A DNA stretch of 64,000 nt from Polaromonas sp. (GCF_012927455.1 NZ_JABBPE010000004.1:1-64000); one strand, 5' to 3'. Counted from the first letter of the stretch, positions 1-8,765 are shown. A program made the numbers and translations. The notes: generated from the sequence alone by a model not told the origin.

Positions 1-154
1 CATCGATCTGGTCGTAGCCTTTGGCTTCACCGCCGAATTTGGCGGCGAGCACGGTGGTGATGGCTGCTGTCAGGGTCGTCTTGCCGTGGTCGACGTGACC
101 GATGGTGCCGACGTTGACGTGCGGCTTGGTCCGCGAAAATTTCTCTTTTCCCAT
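1..154 (-). CDS. tuf: Elongation factor Tu, N-terminal part (runs off the window)
   Basis: The first 51 residues of EF-Tu are encoded; the rest lies outside the window. EF-Tu is the cytoplasmic GTPase that delivers aminoacyl-tRNA to the ribosome. The start [16 protein letters not shown] is canonical for proteobacterial EF-Tu, and the P-loop GHVDHGKT is visible at about residues 19-26. The gene follows tRNA-Tyr, tRNA-Gly and tRNA-Thr on the same strand. This matches the E. coli tRNA-tufB operon order, so co-transcription is likely. The start is the ATG at 154, about 90 bases downstream of tRNA-Thr. Confidence 0.97.
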   Translation of the reverse strand, partial: MGKEKFSRTKPHVNVGTIGHVDHGKTTLTAAITTVLAAKFGGEAKGYDQID

Positions 155-243
155 TTTCAACTCCAGACATTTGTAAAAAATTACAAAACCAGTTAACGAC
201 CGCCGCCCGCCTCGGCGCAATCCGCGCCGCGCAAACTCTAATA

Positions 244-318
244 TGGTGCCCATTCCGGGAATCGGACCCGGGACCTCTCCCTTACCAAGGGAGTGCTCTG
301 CCACTGAGCCAAATGGGC
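244..318 (-). tRNA. tRNA-Thr (anticodon GGT)
   Basis: Read on the minus strand this is a full cloverleaf of 75 nt including an encoded CCA end. The acceptor stem is GCCCATT with AATGGGC, the anticodon loop is CTTGGTA, and the T arm contains GGTCCGATTCC. The GGT anticodon reads ACC and ACT threonine codons. It is the last tRNA before tuf. Confidence 0.96.
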
Positions 319-391
319 CAAACTCAAAAAACTCTCGCGCCACACAGCGACGCAAATTCAATCAACAAACTCTCTCCACAAAGCATTTTTG

Positions 392-465
392 TGGAGCGGG
401 AGACGGGAATCGGACCCGCGTCATTAGCTTGGAAGGCTAGGGTTCTACCATTGAACTACTCCCGC
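392..465 (-). tRNA. tRNA-Gly (anticodon TCC)
   Basis: A 74-nt cloverleaf on the minus strand with acceptor stem GCGGGAG/CTCCCGC, an encoded CCA, and anticodon loop CTTCCAA giving TCC (glycine GGA/GGG). It lies between tRNA-Tyr and tRNA-Thr, the classical order upstream of tufB. Confidence 0.96.
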
Positions 466-512
466 GCAACTCTGCCTGCTCACTACCCGCCCGAAGAAAA
501 TCAGAAAAAATC

Positions 513-598
513 TGGTGGATGGGGCTGGATTCGAACCAGCGTACGCGTTAGCGAACAGATTTACAGTCTGCCTCCTTTAACCACTCGGACACCCATCC
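513..598 (-). tRNA. tRNA-Tyr (anticodon GTA)
   Basis: An 86-nt class II tRNA with a long variable arm on the minus strand. The acceptor stem is GGATGGG/CCCATCC, the anticodon loop is CTGTAAA (GTA), and CCA is encoded. It is the first gene of the tRNA-tuf unit. Upstream (599-811) there is no gene. A CATAAT hexamer read on the minus strand about 15 bases upstream could be a -10 box, but I see no convincing -35. Confidence 0.96.
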
Positions 599-811
599 TT
601 CAAGCGAACCTCGGATTATGCCACGCTTCTATCCTGGCCGACGTTGATGAGATGACAAATAGCTTTAAAAGTTGCCTGCCTTGCAAACCTGTATTGGTTG
701 ATTTTTAGACAGTGAACACTAACTTTAGTGCACTATTGTTTAACCGTTGATGCACCGCCGCAGAGGCGTTGGACATCAAAAAGACAGAGCGCCCAGCAAA
801 CAGCCCCACTT

Positions 812-1555
812 TTACGGCTTGTCCTCATGGTGCCCATCGCGCCACAGCCGCGCCTGCGAGAAATGCCCACAGCCGATAAAGGGCAAGGGCGGGCGCAGCG
901 CCGACAGCGGCGAGGGATGGTTGGCCAGCAGCACCCGATGGCGGCTGGCATCAATCAACGCGCGCTTGCTTTGCGCATGGGCGCCCCACAGCATGAACAG
1001 CACCGCATGCTCGCCCGCCGACACCTGGCGAATCACGCTATCGGTCAAGTGCTCCCAGCCCTGCCCGGCGTGGCTGGCCGGGCGGCCTTCCTCCACCGTC
1101 AGGCAGGTGTTGAGCAGCAGCACGCCGTGGCTTGCCCAGCGCACCAGGCTGCCGCCAGGCGCGGGAAACGACGGCAGCGGCGTGCCCAGGTCACGCTGCA
1201 ATTCCTTGAAGATGTTGCGCAGCGACGGCGGCAAGGGCACGCCGGGCGCGACTGAGAAGGCCAGCCCCTCGGCCTGGCCGCGCCCGTGGTACGGGTCCTG
1301 GCCCAAAATGACGATGCGTACCTGCCCGGGTGGAGTGAGTTCCAGCGCCCGCAGCGGCTGCGGCGGAAATATCACAGCGCCTTCGGCCAGGCGGCTGCGT
1401 AGAAAATCCAGCAGTTTTTGGCCCGCCTCACTGGCAAAAAAGCCATCGGTCACGGCTCGCCAGCCGGGCGCCACGGGCCAGGCCGCCGGGTTGGCGCTGA
1501 TCAGTTGCTCAGACTGGTGCGACGCCGACATGTCGCCAGGTTGCGCCGGTGCCAT
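812..1555 (-). CDS. ung: Uracil-DNA glycosylase, family 1
   Basis: Removes uracil from DNA as the first step of base excision repair in the cytoplasm. The active-site motif GQDPYHG (residues 85-91) and the second signature HPSPLS (about residue 213) are both present. The length of 247 aa is near the family norm. The open frame extends upstream into trpC in another frame, but homology to Ung only begins near residue 20. I therefore take the ATG at 1555 (MAPAQPGDMS), 8 bases after the trpC stop; the ATG at 1531 (MSASHQSEQ) is an alternative. Ung is last in the trp operon and probably rides on its transcription. Confidence 0.95.
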   Translation of the reverse strand: MAPAQPGDMSASHQSEQLISANPAAWPVAPGWRAVTDGFFASEAGQKLLDFLRSRLAEGAVIFPPQPLRALELTPPGQVRIVILGQDPYHGRGQAEGLAFSVAPGVPLPPSLRNIFKELQRDLGTPLPSFPAPGGSLVRWASHGVLLLNTCLTVEEGRPASHAGQGWEHLTDSVIRQVSAGEHAVLFMLWGAHAQSKRALIDASRHRVLLANHPSPLSALRPPLPFIGCGHFSQARLWRDGHHEDKP

Positions 1556-1562
1556 CGCCGCG

Positions 1563-2354
1563 CTAAGCCCCAAAGAGCTGCTGCAGGGCCTCGCCCGGCT
1601 CCTCGGCGCGCATGAAAGCCTCGCCGACCAGGAAGGCGTTGACCCCGGCCCGGCGCAGGCGCTGGACATCGTCCACCGTCGCAATACCGGACTCGCTGAT
1701 CAGCAGGCGCTCTGCCGGTAGCTGGCCCGCCAGCCCCAGCGTGGTGTCGAGCGAGACCTCGAAGGTGTTCAGGTTACGGTTGTTAACGCCGATCAGTGGC
1801 GTTTTGAGCTTGAGCGCGCGCTCCAGTTCGGCCCCGTCATGCACCTCGATCAGCACCGCCATATCGAGCGAAAAAGCCAGCGCCTCCAGCGATTTCATCT
1901 GCGCGTCGTCCAGGCAGGCGGCGATCAGCAAGATACAGTCGGCACCCATGACGCGCGACTCATAGACCTGATAGGCGTCGATGATGAAATCCTTGCGCAG
2001 CACCGGCAGGCCGCACGAGGCTCTGGCTTGCTTCAGATAGTCAATGCTGCCCTGAAAAAACTGCCTGTCGGTCAGCACCGACAAGCAGGCCGCGCCATGC
2101 TCGGCATAGCTTTGGGCGATGTCGGCGGGAATGAAGTCGTTGCGCAGCACGCCCTTGGACGGGCTGGCCTTTTTTATTTCGGCAATCACCGCCGCCTGGC
2201 CAGCTGCGATTTTGCCGCGCAGGGCACCGACAAAGTCGCGCGTCAACACGCGTGATTCGGCGTCCTTGCGCATGGCGGGCAGCGGTTTGCGATTGATCGC
2301 TTCGGCGATTTCTTCGCGCTTGACGGCAATGATTTTGTTCAGGATGTCAGACAT
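1563..2354 (-). CDS. trpC: Indole-3-glycerol phosphate synthase
   Basis: Converts carboxyphenylamino-deoxyribulose phosphate to indole-3-glycerol phosphate in tryptophan synthesis. It has 263 aa forming a TIM barrel. The family signature [12 protein letters not shown] lies in the N-terminal third and LLISESGI near the C terminus. The start is the ATG at 2354 (MSDILNKI), not the longer open frame reaching 2510, which would run into trpD. It starts 10 bases after the trpD stop, so translation is probably coupled. It is a stand-alone enzyme, not fused to TrpF as in E. coli. Confidence 0.96.
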   Translation of the reverse strand: MSDILNKIIAVKREEIAEAINRKPLPAMRKDAESRVLTRDFVGALRGKIAAGQAAVIAEIKKASPSKGVLRNDFIPADIAQSYAEHGAACLSVLTDRQFFQGSIDYLKQARASCGLPVLRKDFIIDAYQVYESRVMGADCILLIAACLDDAQMKSLEALAFSLDMAVLIEVHDGAELERALKLKTPLIGVNNRNLNTFEVSLDTTLGLAGQLPAERLLISESGIATVDDVQRLRRAGVNAFLVGEAFMRAEEPGEALQQLFGA

Positions 2355-2364
2355 GGTGTGATTT

Positions 2365-3417
2365 TTAGATTGGCTGCAGCGAGAGGCGGCCAGTGGTTGA
2401 AATGAGTTGCTGCAGGCGCGCCTTGGCCGCGCCCGATTCAAGGGCTGCCCGCGCCAGCGCAATGCCGCCTTGCACCGACTCGGCCACATTGGCGGCGTAC
2501 AGCGCCGCACCGGCGTTCAGCATGACAATATCGCGCGCCGCGCCCGGCTGGTTGTCCAGCACGCCTAGCAGCATGGCTTTGGACTGCTCGGGCGTGTCGA
2601 CGCGCAGCGCGCGGTTGCTGGCCATGGGCAGCATGAAGTCTTCGGGATGCATTTCGTATTCGCTGATCTGGCCGTTCTTGAGCTCGCCCACCACGGTGGC
2701 CGCGCCCAGGCTGATCTCGTCCATGCCGTCCTTGCCATACACCACCAGCGCGTGTTCGGCGCCGAGCCGCTGCAGCGCGCGGATTTGTATGCCGACCAGG
2801 TCGGGGTGGAACACACCCATCAAAATATTGGGCGCACCGGCCGGATTGGTCAGCGGCCCCAGGATGTTGAAAATGGTGCGCACGCCCAGCTCCTTGCGGA
2901 TGGGTGCGACGTTTTTCATCGCCGGATGATGATTCGGCGCGAACATGAAGCCCACCCCCACCTCTTCGATGCAGCGGGCAATCGCGGCGGGCGGCAGGTT
3001 GATGTGAACGCCCAGCAGCTCCATCACGTCGGCACTGCCCGACTTGCTGCTGACGCTGCGCCCGCCATGCTTGCTGACCCTGGCGCCGGCCGCCGCCGCC
3101 ACAAACATGGCGCAGGTCGAGATATTGAAGGTGTGCGAGCCATCACCGCCGGTGCCCACAATGTCGACCAGATGGGTTTTGTCGGCGACATGGACCTTGG
3201 TGGAAAACTCGCGCATCACCTGCGCCGCGGCGGTGATCTCACCGATGGTTTCCTTCTTGACGCGCAGCCCGGTGATCAGCGCCGCCATCATCACCGGGGA
3301 CATCTCGCCATTCATGATGAGGCGCATGACGTGCAGCATCTCGTCGTGAAAAATCTCGCGGTGCTCTATGGTGCGCTGCAGCGCTTCCTGCGCGGTGATT
3401 TTGTGGGTGTCAGGCAT
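2365..3417 (-). CDS. trpD: Anthranilate phosphoribosyltransferase
   Basis: Transfers phosphoribose from PRPP to anthranilate, the second committed step of tryptophan synthesis. It has 350 aa, usual for a TrpD without a fused glutaminase. The PRPP-binding signature [14 protein letters not shown] and the [15 protein letters not shown] segment are intact. Immediately downstream are trpC and ung. Upstream on the same strand are the RhtB exporter and threonine aldolase, which separate it from trpG. Confidence 0.97.
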   Translation of the reverse strand: MPDTHKITAQEALQRTIEHREIFHDEMLHVMRLIMNGEMSPVMMAALITGLRVKKETIGEITAAAQVMREFSTKVHVADKTHLVDIVGTGGDGSHTFNISTCAMFVAAAAGARVSKHGGRSVSSKSGSADVMELLGVHINLPPAAIARCIEEVGVGFMFAPNHHPAMKNVAPIRKELGVRTIFNILGPLTNPAGAPNILMGVFHPDLVGIQIRALQRLGAEHALVVYGKDGMDEISLGAATVVGELKNGQISEYEMHPEDFMLPMASNRALRVDTPEQSKAMLLGVLDNQPGAARDIVMLNAGAALYAANVAESVQGGIALARAALESGAAKARLQQLISTTGRLSLQPI

Positions 3418-3455
3418 GGGGTAGCTCCTGTTACTGTTTTAGATTTTCTGGGCCA

Positions 3456-4118
3456 TCAGGCCGGTGGCTGCTCGGTTAAAGCCAGCTTCAGGCCAAAACC
3501 CATGAACATCAGGCCGGCCGCGCGGTCCAGCCAATGCATGCCGCGCTGCACCGCGCCTACCCGCCGCGCCAGCCAGGCGGCGGCCAGCGCCCAGCCGAGG
3601 TTGACCCACAGGCCGTTGAAATTGAACAGCAAGCCGAGCAGCAAGAACGCCAGCGGCTTGTTAACAACGCCGGGCGCGATGAACTGCGGCACGAAGGCCA
3701 GGAAGAACAGCGCCACCTTGGGATTCAGCGCATTTGTCCAGAAACCCCTGAAAAATATGTCCCTCAGGGCTTTAGCCCTTTCGGGACGGGCGTTAGCAGC
3801 TACTAAATCAATAGCATACGGCGCGCCTTCAGGCTGACGCACCAGCAGCAAGCGCAGCCCCACATACACCAGGTAGGCCGCGCCCAGCCATTTGAGCAGG
3901 TTGAACGCCGTGCTGGAAGCGGCCATCAGCGCACTCACGCCCACGGCGGCGGCAAAGATGTGGACAAAGCAGCCGGCGGTGATGCCCAGCGCCGCCACCA
4001 TGCCGGCACGCGCCCCCGAGCGCAGCGCGTTGCTGACGATGTAAAGCACATCCGGACCGGGGGTCAGGTTCAGCAGCAGTCCCGCCAGCACAAACAACAA
4101 CAGGTTGTCGACGCCCAT
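3456..4118 (-). CDS. LysE/RhtB-family amino acid exporter
   Basis: A 220-aa integral membrane protein of the LysE/RhtB family, whose members export amino acids such as threonine and homoserine from the cytoplasm. The N-terminal signature NLTPGPDVLYIVSNALRSG and the central TNALNPKVALFFLAFVPQF are typical, and about six hydrophobic segments are visible. Between them (about residues 100-118) the protein carries PYAIDLVAANARPERAKAL. These residues are encoded by a copy of the dispersed palindromic repeat at 3766-3816, an in-frame insertion in a loop. The neighbouring threonine aldolase suggests threonine handling, but the substrate is not proven. Confidence 0.9.
   Translation of the reverse strand: MGVDNLLLFVLAGLLLNLTPGPDVLYIVSNALRSGARAGMVAALGITAGCFVHIFAAAVGVSALMAASSTAFNLLKWLGAAYLVYVGLRLLLVRQPEGAPYAIDLVAANARPERAKALRDIFFRGFWTNALNPKVALFFLAFVPQFIAPGVVNKPLAFLLLGLLFNFNGLWVNLGWALAAAWLARRVGAVQRGMHWLDRAAGLMFMGFGLKLALTEQPPA
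3766..3816. repeat. Family A palindromic repeat inside the exporter gene
   Basis: Contains CCCTTTCGGGACGGG followed by AGCTACTAAATCAATAGCA, the two halves of the ~50-bp element found at nine other places in the window. It lies in frame in the RhtB-type gene and codes for about 17 residues. The first half is identical over 15 bases to the copy at 18339-18408. Confidence 0.8.
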
Positions 4119-4121
4119 GCG

Positions 4122-5177
4122 CTACCCCCGGGTTTGGAAAAATTGGCGGATGGCCGCGACCGCGCGGTCCACGCCGTCAACGTCCACATCAAGATGCGTG
4201 ACAAAGCGCAGCCGGTACAGTCCGGTGGCCTGAATGCCCTGATCGGCCAGATGCTTGAGCAGGGCCGCAGACTGCGCCTTGGCCGCTCCGCTCAGGTCGA
4301 CAAACACGATGTTGGTCTGCGGCGCTTCGACCTGCAGGCCCGCGATGCCCGCCAGGCCCTCGGCCAGGCGCTGCGCCAGCGCATGGTCGAGCGCCAGCCG
4401 CGCTATGTGATGGTCCAGCGCGTGCGACGCCGCTGCGGCCAGCAGGCCGGACTGGCGCATGCCGCCGCCCGCCATCTTGCGAATGCGGTGGGCGCGCGCA
4501 ATAAAGTCGTGCGAGCCGCACAGCGCCGAGCCAATCGGCGCGCCCAGCCCCTTGCTGAAGCAGACCGAAACGCTGTCAAAACATTCCGCAATACGCCGCG
4601 CTTCCGTGTGTGCATCGCTGCCTGTCTGTGCAGCTTGCGCCACCGCAGCATTGAACAGGCGCGCACCATCCAGGTGGCGATTCAAACCTTTGCTTTTTGC
4701 AAGCTGCGTGGCAGCTTGCACATAGTCAAACGGCAGCAGCTTGCCGCCCAACGTGTTTTCCAGAGCCAGCAAGCGGCTGCGCGCGAAATGCGCGTCGTCG
4801 GGCTTGATGGCGGCTTCAATATCGGCCAAGGCCAGCGTGCCGTCGGCCTGGTGGGCAAGCGGCTGCGGCTGCACGCTGCCAAACACCGCCGCGCCGCCGC
4901 CTTCCCAGCGGTAGCAATGCGCCTGCTGGCCAACGATGTACTCGTCGCCGCGCTGGCAGTGGCTCAGGATGGCGCAGAGGTTGCTCTGCGTGCCGGTGGG
5001 CACAAACAGCGCCGCCTCGAAACCGAGCATCGCGGCGATCTGTTCCTGCAGCGCGTTGACGCTCGGGTCGTCGCCAAACACGTCGTCGCCCAGCTTTGCT
5101 TCTTGCATGGCGGCGCGCATGGCGAAAGTAGGTTGCGTCACCGTGTCGCTGCGGAAATCGATCAGTTTATTGGTCAT
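4122..5177 (-). CDS. ltaE: Low-specificity L-threonine aldolase
   Basis: A PLP-dependent enzyme cleaving L-threonine or L-allo-threonine to glycine and acetaldehyde. It has 351 aa of fold type I. The N-terminal FRSDTVTQPT is the family hallmark. The Schiff-base lysine is K209 in VCFSKGLGAPIGS, with the PLP-binding HLDGARLFNAA before it. It lies between trpG and the exporter gene (3-bp gap to the latter), so it is part of the trp transcription unit. A link between threonine breakdown, export and tryptophan synthesis is suggested only by position. Confidence 0.93.
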   Translation of the reverse strand: MTNKLIDFRSDTVTQPTFAMRAAMQEAKLGDDVFGDDPSVNALQEQIAAMLGFEAALFVPTGTQSNLCAILSHCQRGDEYIVGQQAHCYRWEGGGAAVFGSVQPQPLAHQADGTLALADIEAAIKPDDAHFARSRLLALENTLGGKLLPFDYVQAATQLAKSKGLNRHLDGARLFNAAVAQAAQTGSDAHTEARRIAECFDSVSVCFSKGLGAPIGSALCGSHDFIARAHRIRKMAGGGMRQSGLLAAAASHALDHHIARLALDHALAQRLAEGLAGIAGLQVEAPQTNIVFVDLSGAAKAQSAALLKHLADQGIQATGLYRLRFVTHLDVDVDGVDRAVAAIRQFFQTRG

Positions 5178-5180
5178 TTT

Positions 5181-5230
5181 GGCCTCTAGCCCAATGAATA
5201 CGGGCGTAATCAGCTATTAAATCAATAGCA
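5181..5230. repeat. Family A palindromic repeat, ltaE-trpG junction
   Basis: CTAGCCCAATGAATACGGGC followed by AGCTATTAAATCAATAGCA. It is a nearly complete copy of the element in the short gap between trpG and ltaE. The perfect arms GCTATT and AATAGC flank AAATC... and could fold in the mRNA between the two genes. Confidence 0.85.
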
Positions 5231-5234
5231 ATCA

Positions 5235-5816
5235 TTATGCCTTTTGCTGCAGGAAGTTTTTCAGCATGGCGTGCCCATGCTCGGTCAGTATCGACTCGGG
5301 GTGGAACTGTACGCCCTGAATCGGCAGCGACTTGTGGCGCACGCCCATGATCTCGCCATCGTCGGTCAAGGCCGTGACGTCCAGTACATCGGGGCAGGAC
5401 GATTTCTCAATCGCCAAGGAGTGGTAGCGGTTCACGACGAACTGTTCTGGCAGGCCGGCAAACACGCCCTGCTGCGTGGTCGTGACGACACTGGTCTTGC
5501 CGTGCATCAGCTGTTGGGCCCGCACAATCTTGCCGCCAAATGCCGCGCCTATGGCCTGATGCCCAAGGCAGACGCCCAAAATCGGCAGCTTGCCGGCAAA
5601 GTGCTGGATCGCCGCCACGGAAATACCCGCCTCGGCCGGCGAACACGGGCCCGGCGAGACCACCAGCAGATCGGGTGCGCGCGCGGCGATGTCGGCCAAC
5701 GTGATTTCGTCATTGCGAAAGACCTCCACCTCGGCGCCCAGCTCACCAAAATACTGCACGATGTTGTAGGTAAAGCTGTCGTAGTTATCGATCATCAAAA
5801 GTTTCATGCGTGACAT
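5235..5816 (-). CDS. trpG: Anthranilate synthase glutaminase component
   Basis: Supplies ammonia from glutamine to TrpE for anthranilate formation. This class I amidotransferase has 193 aa, with nucleophile C83 in [10 protein letters not shown] and the catalytic His/Glu in VQFHPESIL. Two in-frame ATGs (5816, [10 protein letters not shown]; 5807, MKLLMID) are possible, and homology starts at the second. It follows the chorismate mutase gene by 3 bases. It is not fused to TrpD or TrpE. It could also serve PabA function, as many TrpG proteins do, since no pabA is in the window. Confidence 0.96.
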   Translation of the reverse strand: MSRMKLLMIDNYDSFTYNIVQYFGELGAEVEVFRNDEITLADIAARAPDLLVVSPGPCSPAEAGISVAAIQHFAGKLPILGVCLGHQAIGAAFGGKIVRAQQLMHGKTSVVTTTQQGVFAGLPEQFVVNRYHSLAIEKSSCPDVLDVTALTDDGEIMGVRHKSLPIQGVQFHPESILTEHGHAMLKNFLQQKA

Positions 5817-5819
5817 AGC

Positions 5820-6134
5820 TCAGGCCTCCTGGCGCAGGCGCTTGAATTCGCCGCGCTCAAATTTGATAGATGCGTCAATCATGGCGCGGTAGGCCGCCTT
5901 GATGACGGCTTCAGGTGCGCCCTGCTCTTTCGCCATGGCCTGCACCCGATCGACGATGAAGTCTATGCGCGCCTGGTCATGCACCTGGGTTGCCTTTTGC
6001 TTGATGCGGGCGGCCTGCGCCACGTAGCCGCTGCGCTCGGCCATCAGGGCCACGATGCGCTCATCCAGCGCATCAATGTGACGGCGAACGTCGGCCATGG
6101 TGCTGCAATCCTCGATCTTGTGTATCAGGGTCAT
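5820..6134 (-). CDS. Chorismate mutase, AroQ class
   Basis: A small all-helical protein of 104 aa matching the AroQ/PchB-type chorismate mutase fold, which turns chorismate into prephenate for phenylalanine and tyrosine synthesis. The N-terminal IDALDERIVALMAERSGYV with the basic residues typical of the active site is recognisable. A PchB-like isochorismate lyase activity cannot be excluded from sequence. It lies between trpE and trpG with gaps of 3 bases on both sides. An enzyme of the competing chorismate branch is thus co-expressed with both subunits of anthranilate synthase. Confidence 0.88.
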   Translation of the reverse strand: MTLIHKIEDCSTMADVRRHIDALDERIVALMAERSGYVAQAARIKQKATQVHDQARIDFIVDRVQAMAKEQGAPEAVIKAAYRAMIDASIKFERGEFKRLRQEA

Positions 6135-6137
6135 GGT

Positions 6138-7637
6138 TTACTCCAGCCCCTCTTCGACCAACTCGCTGGCGCGCAGCAGGGCGCGCGCCTTGGCTTCGGT
6201 TTCTTTCCATTCCAGCTCGGCCACCGAATCGGCCACGATACCGGCGGCCGCCTGCACATACAACACCTGATCCTTGATGATGCCGGTGCGGATCGCAATC
6301 GCCACATCCATGTCACCGGCGTAACTGAGATAGCCGCAGGCGCCGCCGTACAAGCCGCGCTTGCTCGGCTCCAGCTGGTCGATCAGTTCCATCGCATGCA
6401 CTTTGGGCGCGCCGGTCAGCGTGCCAGCCGGGAAGGTGGCGCGCAGCACGTCCATGCCGGTCATACCGTCGGGCAGCAGGCCCTCGACGTTGCTGACGAT
6501 GTGCATCACATGGCTGTAGCGCTCGACCGCAAAGGCCTCGGTCACCTTCACCGTGCCGGTTTTGGCGATGCGGCCGATGTCGTTGCGCGCCAGGTCAATC
6601 AGCATGACGTGCTCGGCGCGCTCCTTCGGGTCGCTGATCAGTTCCTGCTCGGCCGCCTTGTCGGCTTCTAGCGACGCGGCGCGCGGCCGGGTGCCCGCCA
6701 AAGGCCGAATCGTGATCTTTTGCCCCTCGTCGGTCTGTTCCTGGCGCACCAGAATCTCGGGCGACGCGCCCACCACATGGAAATCACCAAAGTGGTAGTA
6801 ATACATATAAGGCGAGGGATTGAGCGAGCGCAGCGCGCGGTACAAAGACAGCGGCGACTCGGTGTAGCGCTTCTTGATGCGCTGGCCGACCTGCACCTGC
6901 ATGAAATCGCCGGCTTCAATCAGCCGCTTGGCGCGCTCGACGGCGGCGAGGTAGTCGGCCTTGGCAAACTCGCGCTCGGCCGGAAAGCCCTGCGAGGGTT
7001 TGACCACCGGTGCGCTGACCGAATATTTGAGCTGCTCCCGCAGTTCGCGCAGGCGCTTTTTGGCGCTGGCGAAAGCCTCGCTTTGCGCCGGGTCGGCATA
7101 AACGATGAGGTAAAGCTTGCCCGACAGGTTGTCGATGACCGCCAGTTCTTCACATTGCAGCAGCAAGATGTCGGGGCAGCCCAGCGTGTCGGGCGGGCAC
7201 GAGGCCTCGAGTTTTTTCTCGATGTAGCGTACCGTGTCGTAGCCAAAGTAGCCGGCCAGGCCGCCGCAAAAGCGCGGCAGGCCGGGCCGTAGCGCGACCT
7301 TGAAGCGCTTTTGGTAGTCGCTGATGAAATCGAGCGGATTGAGCGCGGAGCTTTCCACCACGCGCCCGTCGGTGACGACTTCGGTCACGGCCGCAGCACC
7401 AAAGCCCGAGGCGCGCAGCAGCGTGCGCGCCGGCAGTCCGATAAAGCTGTAGCGGCCAAAGCGCTCGCCACCCACCACCGATTCGAGCAAAAAACTGAAC
7501 TTGCCGCCGTCTTTGGAATGCGCCAATTTGAGATAGAGCGAGAGCGGTGTTTCAAGGTCGGCAAACGCTTCAACCATCAGTGGAATGCGGTTGTAGCCCT
7601 GGCTGGCCAGGCTTTTGAATTCGAGTTCAGAAATCAC
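6138..7637 (-). CDS. trpE: Anthranilate synthase component I
   Basis: Converts chorismate plus ammonia (from TrpG) to anthranilate and pyruvate. It has 499 aa. The C-terminal chorismate-binding domain shows IRPLAGTRPR, MLIDLARNDIGR and the final GIVADSVAELEWKE. The N-terminal feedback region has LETPLSLYLKL. I choose the GTG at 7637 (VISELEFKSL) because an AAGGA ribosome-binding site stands 7 bases upstream. The longer frame begins with a TTG at 7655 and has no site. No leader peptide with tandem Trp codons is visible upstream, so control is probably not by classical attenuation. Confidence 0.95.
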   Translation of the reverse strand: MISELEFKSLASQGYNRIPLMVEAFADLETPLSLYLKLAHSKDGGKFSFLLESVVGGERFGRYSFIGLPARTLLRASGFGAAAVTEVVTDGRVVESSALNPLDFISDYQKRFKVALRPGLPRFCGGLAGYFGYDTVRYIEKKLEASCPPDTLGCPDILLLQCEELAVIDNLSGKLYLIVYADPAQSEAFASAKKRLRELREQLKYSVSAPVVKPSQGFPAEREFAKADYLAAVERAKRLIEAGDFMQVQVGQRIKKRYTESPLSLYRALRSLNPSPYMYYYHFGDFHVVGASPEILVRQEQTDEGQKITIRPLAGTRPRAASLEADKAAEQELISDPKERAEHVMLIDLARNDIGRIAKTGTVKVTEAFAVERYSHVMHIVSNVEGLLPDGMTGMDVLRATFPAGTLTGAPKVHAMELIDQLEPSKRGLYGGACGYLSYAGDMDVAIAIRTGIIKDQVLYVQAAAGIVADSVAELEWKETEAKARALLRASELVEEGLE

Positions 7638-8120
7638 AATGAGGTCCTTCGCCAATCAACGACGTACTGAAGACGCCGTCACCTGTCATTGAAAATACCC
7701 CAAGTTACGGGGCGGGGCTGCTCGTTGCGTGGTGCAAGAGCGCAGCTAAATCAGGATGTAGCAGCCGCTGTGGCAGGGGTAAGGGCCAGCGGGCAATGTA
7801 CTAAAGCAGTGAGCGCTTCAAGCCTGCAGGACAGGACAAGGACAGGCCCGCCAAAGCCAGGCTCCCCGGCCTGCAAAACCTGTATGAACGATGTAATGAA
7901 TGAACATGTTACGCAAAGTGTAGCAAACACCCCGCGGCGCCGCAGTACGTTTTACGCAAAGTCACTTAAACCCGCGCAAACCCAAGGCAGCGCGCGCAGC
8001 GACCGCCACTGGTAGTCACACCTATCTCGCAAACCCTGTTGCAAGAGACGACGGCGGACCTGAAAATAGACCGATAAATAGAACGATCGTTCTATTTAAA
8101 TAGACATTGAGGGATATTTC
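7638..8120. other. Intergenic regulatory region between trpE and the CHI-like gene
   Basis: About 480 bases hold no convincing gene. On the trpE side I see no tandem Trp codons. The middle contains two direct copies of TTACGCAAAGT at 7909-7919 and 7952-7962, 43 bases apart (about four helical turns). The last 50 bases hold the 24-bp palindrome at 8075-8098. Both promoters of this divergent pair must lie here. Confidence 0.6.
8075..8098. promoter_or_regulatory. 24-bp perfect palindrome, TetR-type operator candidate
   Basis: A perfect inverted repeat with no spacer, core AGAACGATCGTTCT, extended by AT-rich arms to 24 bp. It ends 22 bases before the start codon of the CHI-like gene. Length, symmetry and the GAACG/CGTTC half-sites resemble operators of TetR-family repressors. 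No TetR gene is in the window, so the regulator would act from elsewhere. Confidence 0.65.
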
Positions 8121-8708
8121 ATGACGTTCATAGCGCGCTGCATAGCAGGCTTGGCTGGTTTAGTGCTGTCGCTTGGCCTGTCGGCTGCGACTGTCGAACT
8201 CTCCGGCGTCAAGGTCGCTGATCCGGTGGAGGTTCAAGGCAGCAAACTGGCGCTCAATGGCGCAGGCATTCGCTACAAGGCGATCTTCAAGGTTTACGTG
8301 GCGGGGCTTTATCTGGACAAACGGGCCAGCACACCGGAAGAGGTCTTCGCCACCCCGGGCCCGAAGCGCATCAGCATCACGCTGCTGCGCGAGATTGACG
8401 CCAACGAGCTTGGCAAAAACTTCACCCGGGGCCTGGAAGACAACACGCCCCGAGGCGACATGGCCAAGCTGATCCCTGCGTTAATCCGCATGGGCCAGAT
8501 TTTTTCCGACCAGAAAAAACTGCTACCCGGCGAAAATTTCACCATCGACTGGATTCCGGGCAGCGGCACCATAGTCACGGTCAAGGGCAAAGCGCAGGGC
8601 GAACCTTTCAAGGAGATCGAGTTTTTCAACGCCCTGCTGCGCATCTGGCTGGGCCCGCAACCAGCGGACGGAAAACTTAAGGAAGCCCTGTTGGGCAATG
8701 CCTCCTAA
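8121..8708 (+). CDS. Secreted chalcone isomerase-like domain protein
   Basis: A 195-aa protein with a signal peptide (about residues 1-23, ending LGLSAA) and a chalcone-isomerase-like domain. The pattern GAGIRYKAIFKVYVAGLYL followed by KRISITLLREID is typical of the bacterial CHI-like family. Bacterial members have no proven isomerase activity and may bind fatty acids or other small ligands, probably in the periplasm. The ATG at 8121 is preceded by GAGGG at good distance. The gene is monocistronic and divergent from trpE, directly behind a 24-bp palindrome, which suggests repressor control by a small effector. Function unknown. Confidence 0.85.
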   Translation: MTFIARCIAGLAGLVLSLGLSAATVELSGVKVADPVEVQGSKLALNGAGIRYKAIFKVYVAGLYLDKRASTPEEVFATPGPKRISITLLREIDANELGKNFTRGLEDNTPRGDMAKLIPALIRMGQIFSDQKKLLPGENFTIDWIPGSGTIVTVKGKAQGEPFKEIEFFNALLRIWLGPQPADGKLKEALLGNAS

Positions 8709-8765
8709 AGCTGGCAGAAGCACCGGCCCGCGCGATGCTCTATCGAGGCCAGAACGGCTGCGTGG

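Noticed and set aside
2647..3837. 396-codon plus-strand frame opposite trpD
   Set aside because: Antisense shadow; trpD motifs are intact on the other strand.
3960..5189. 409-codon plus-strand frame opposite threonine aldolase
   Set aside because: Antisense shadow with low-complexity translation; the PLP enzyme is clear on the minus strand.
7638..7900. Possible trp attenuator upstream of trpE
   Set aside because: No leader peptide with tandem Trp codons and no terminator/antiterminator pair could be found.
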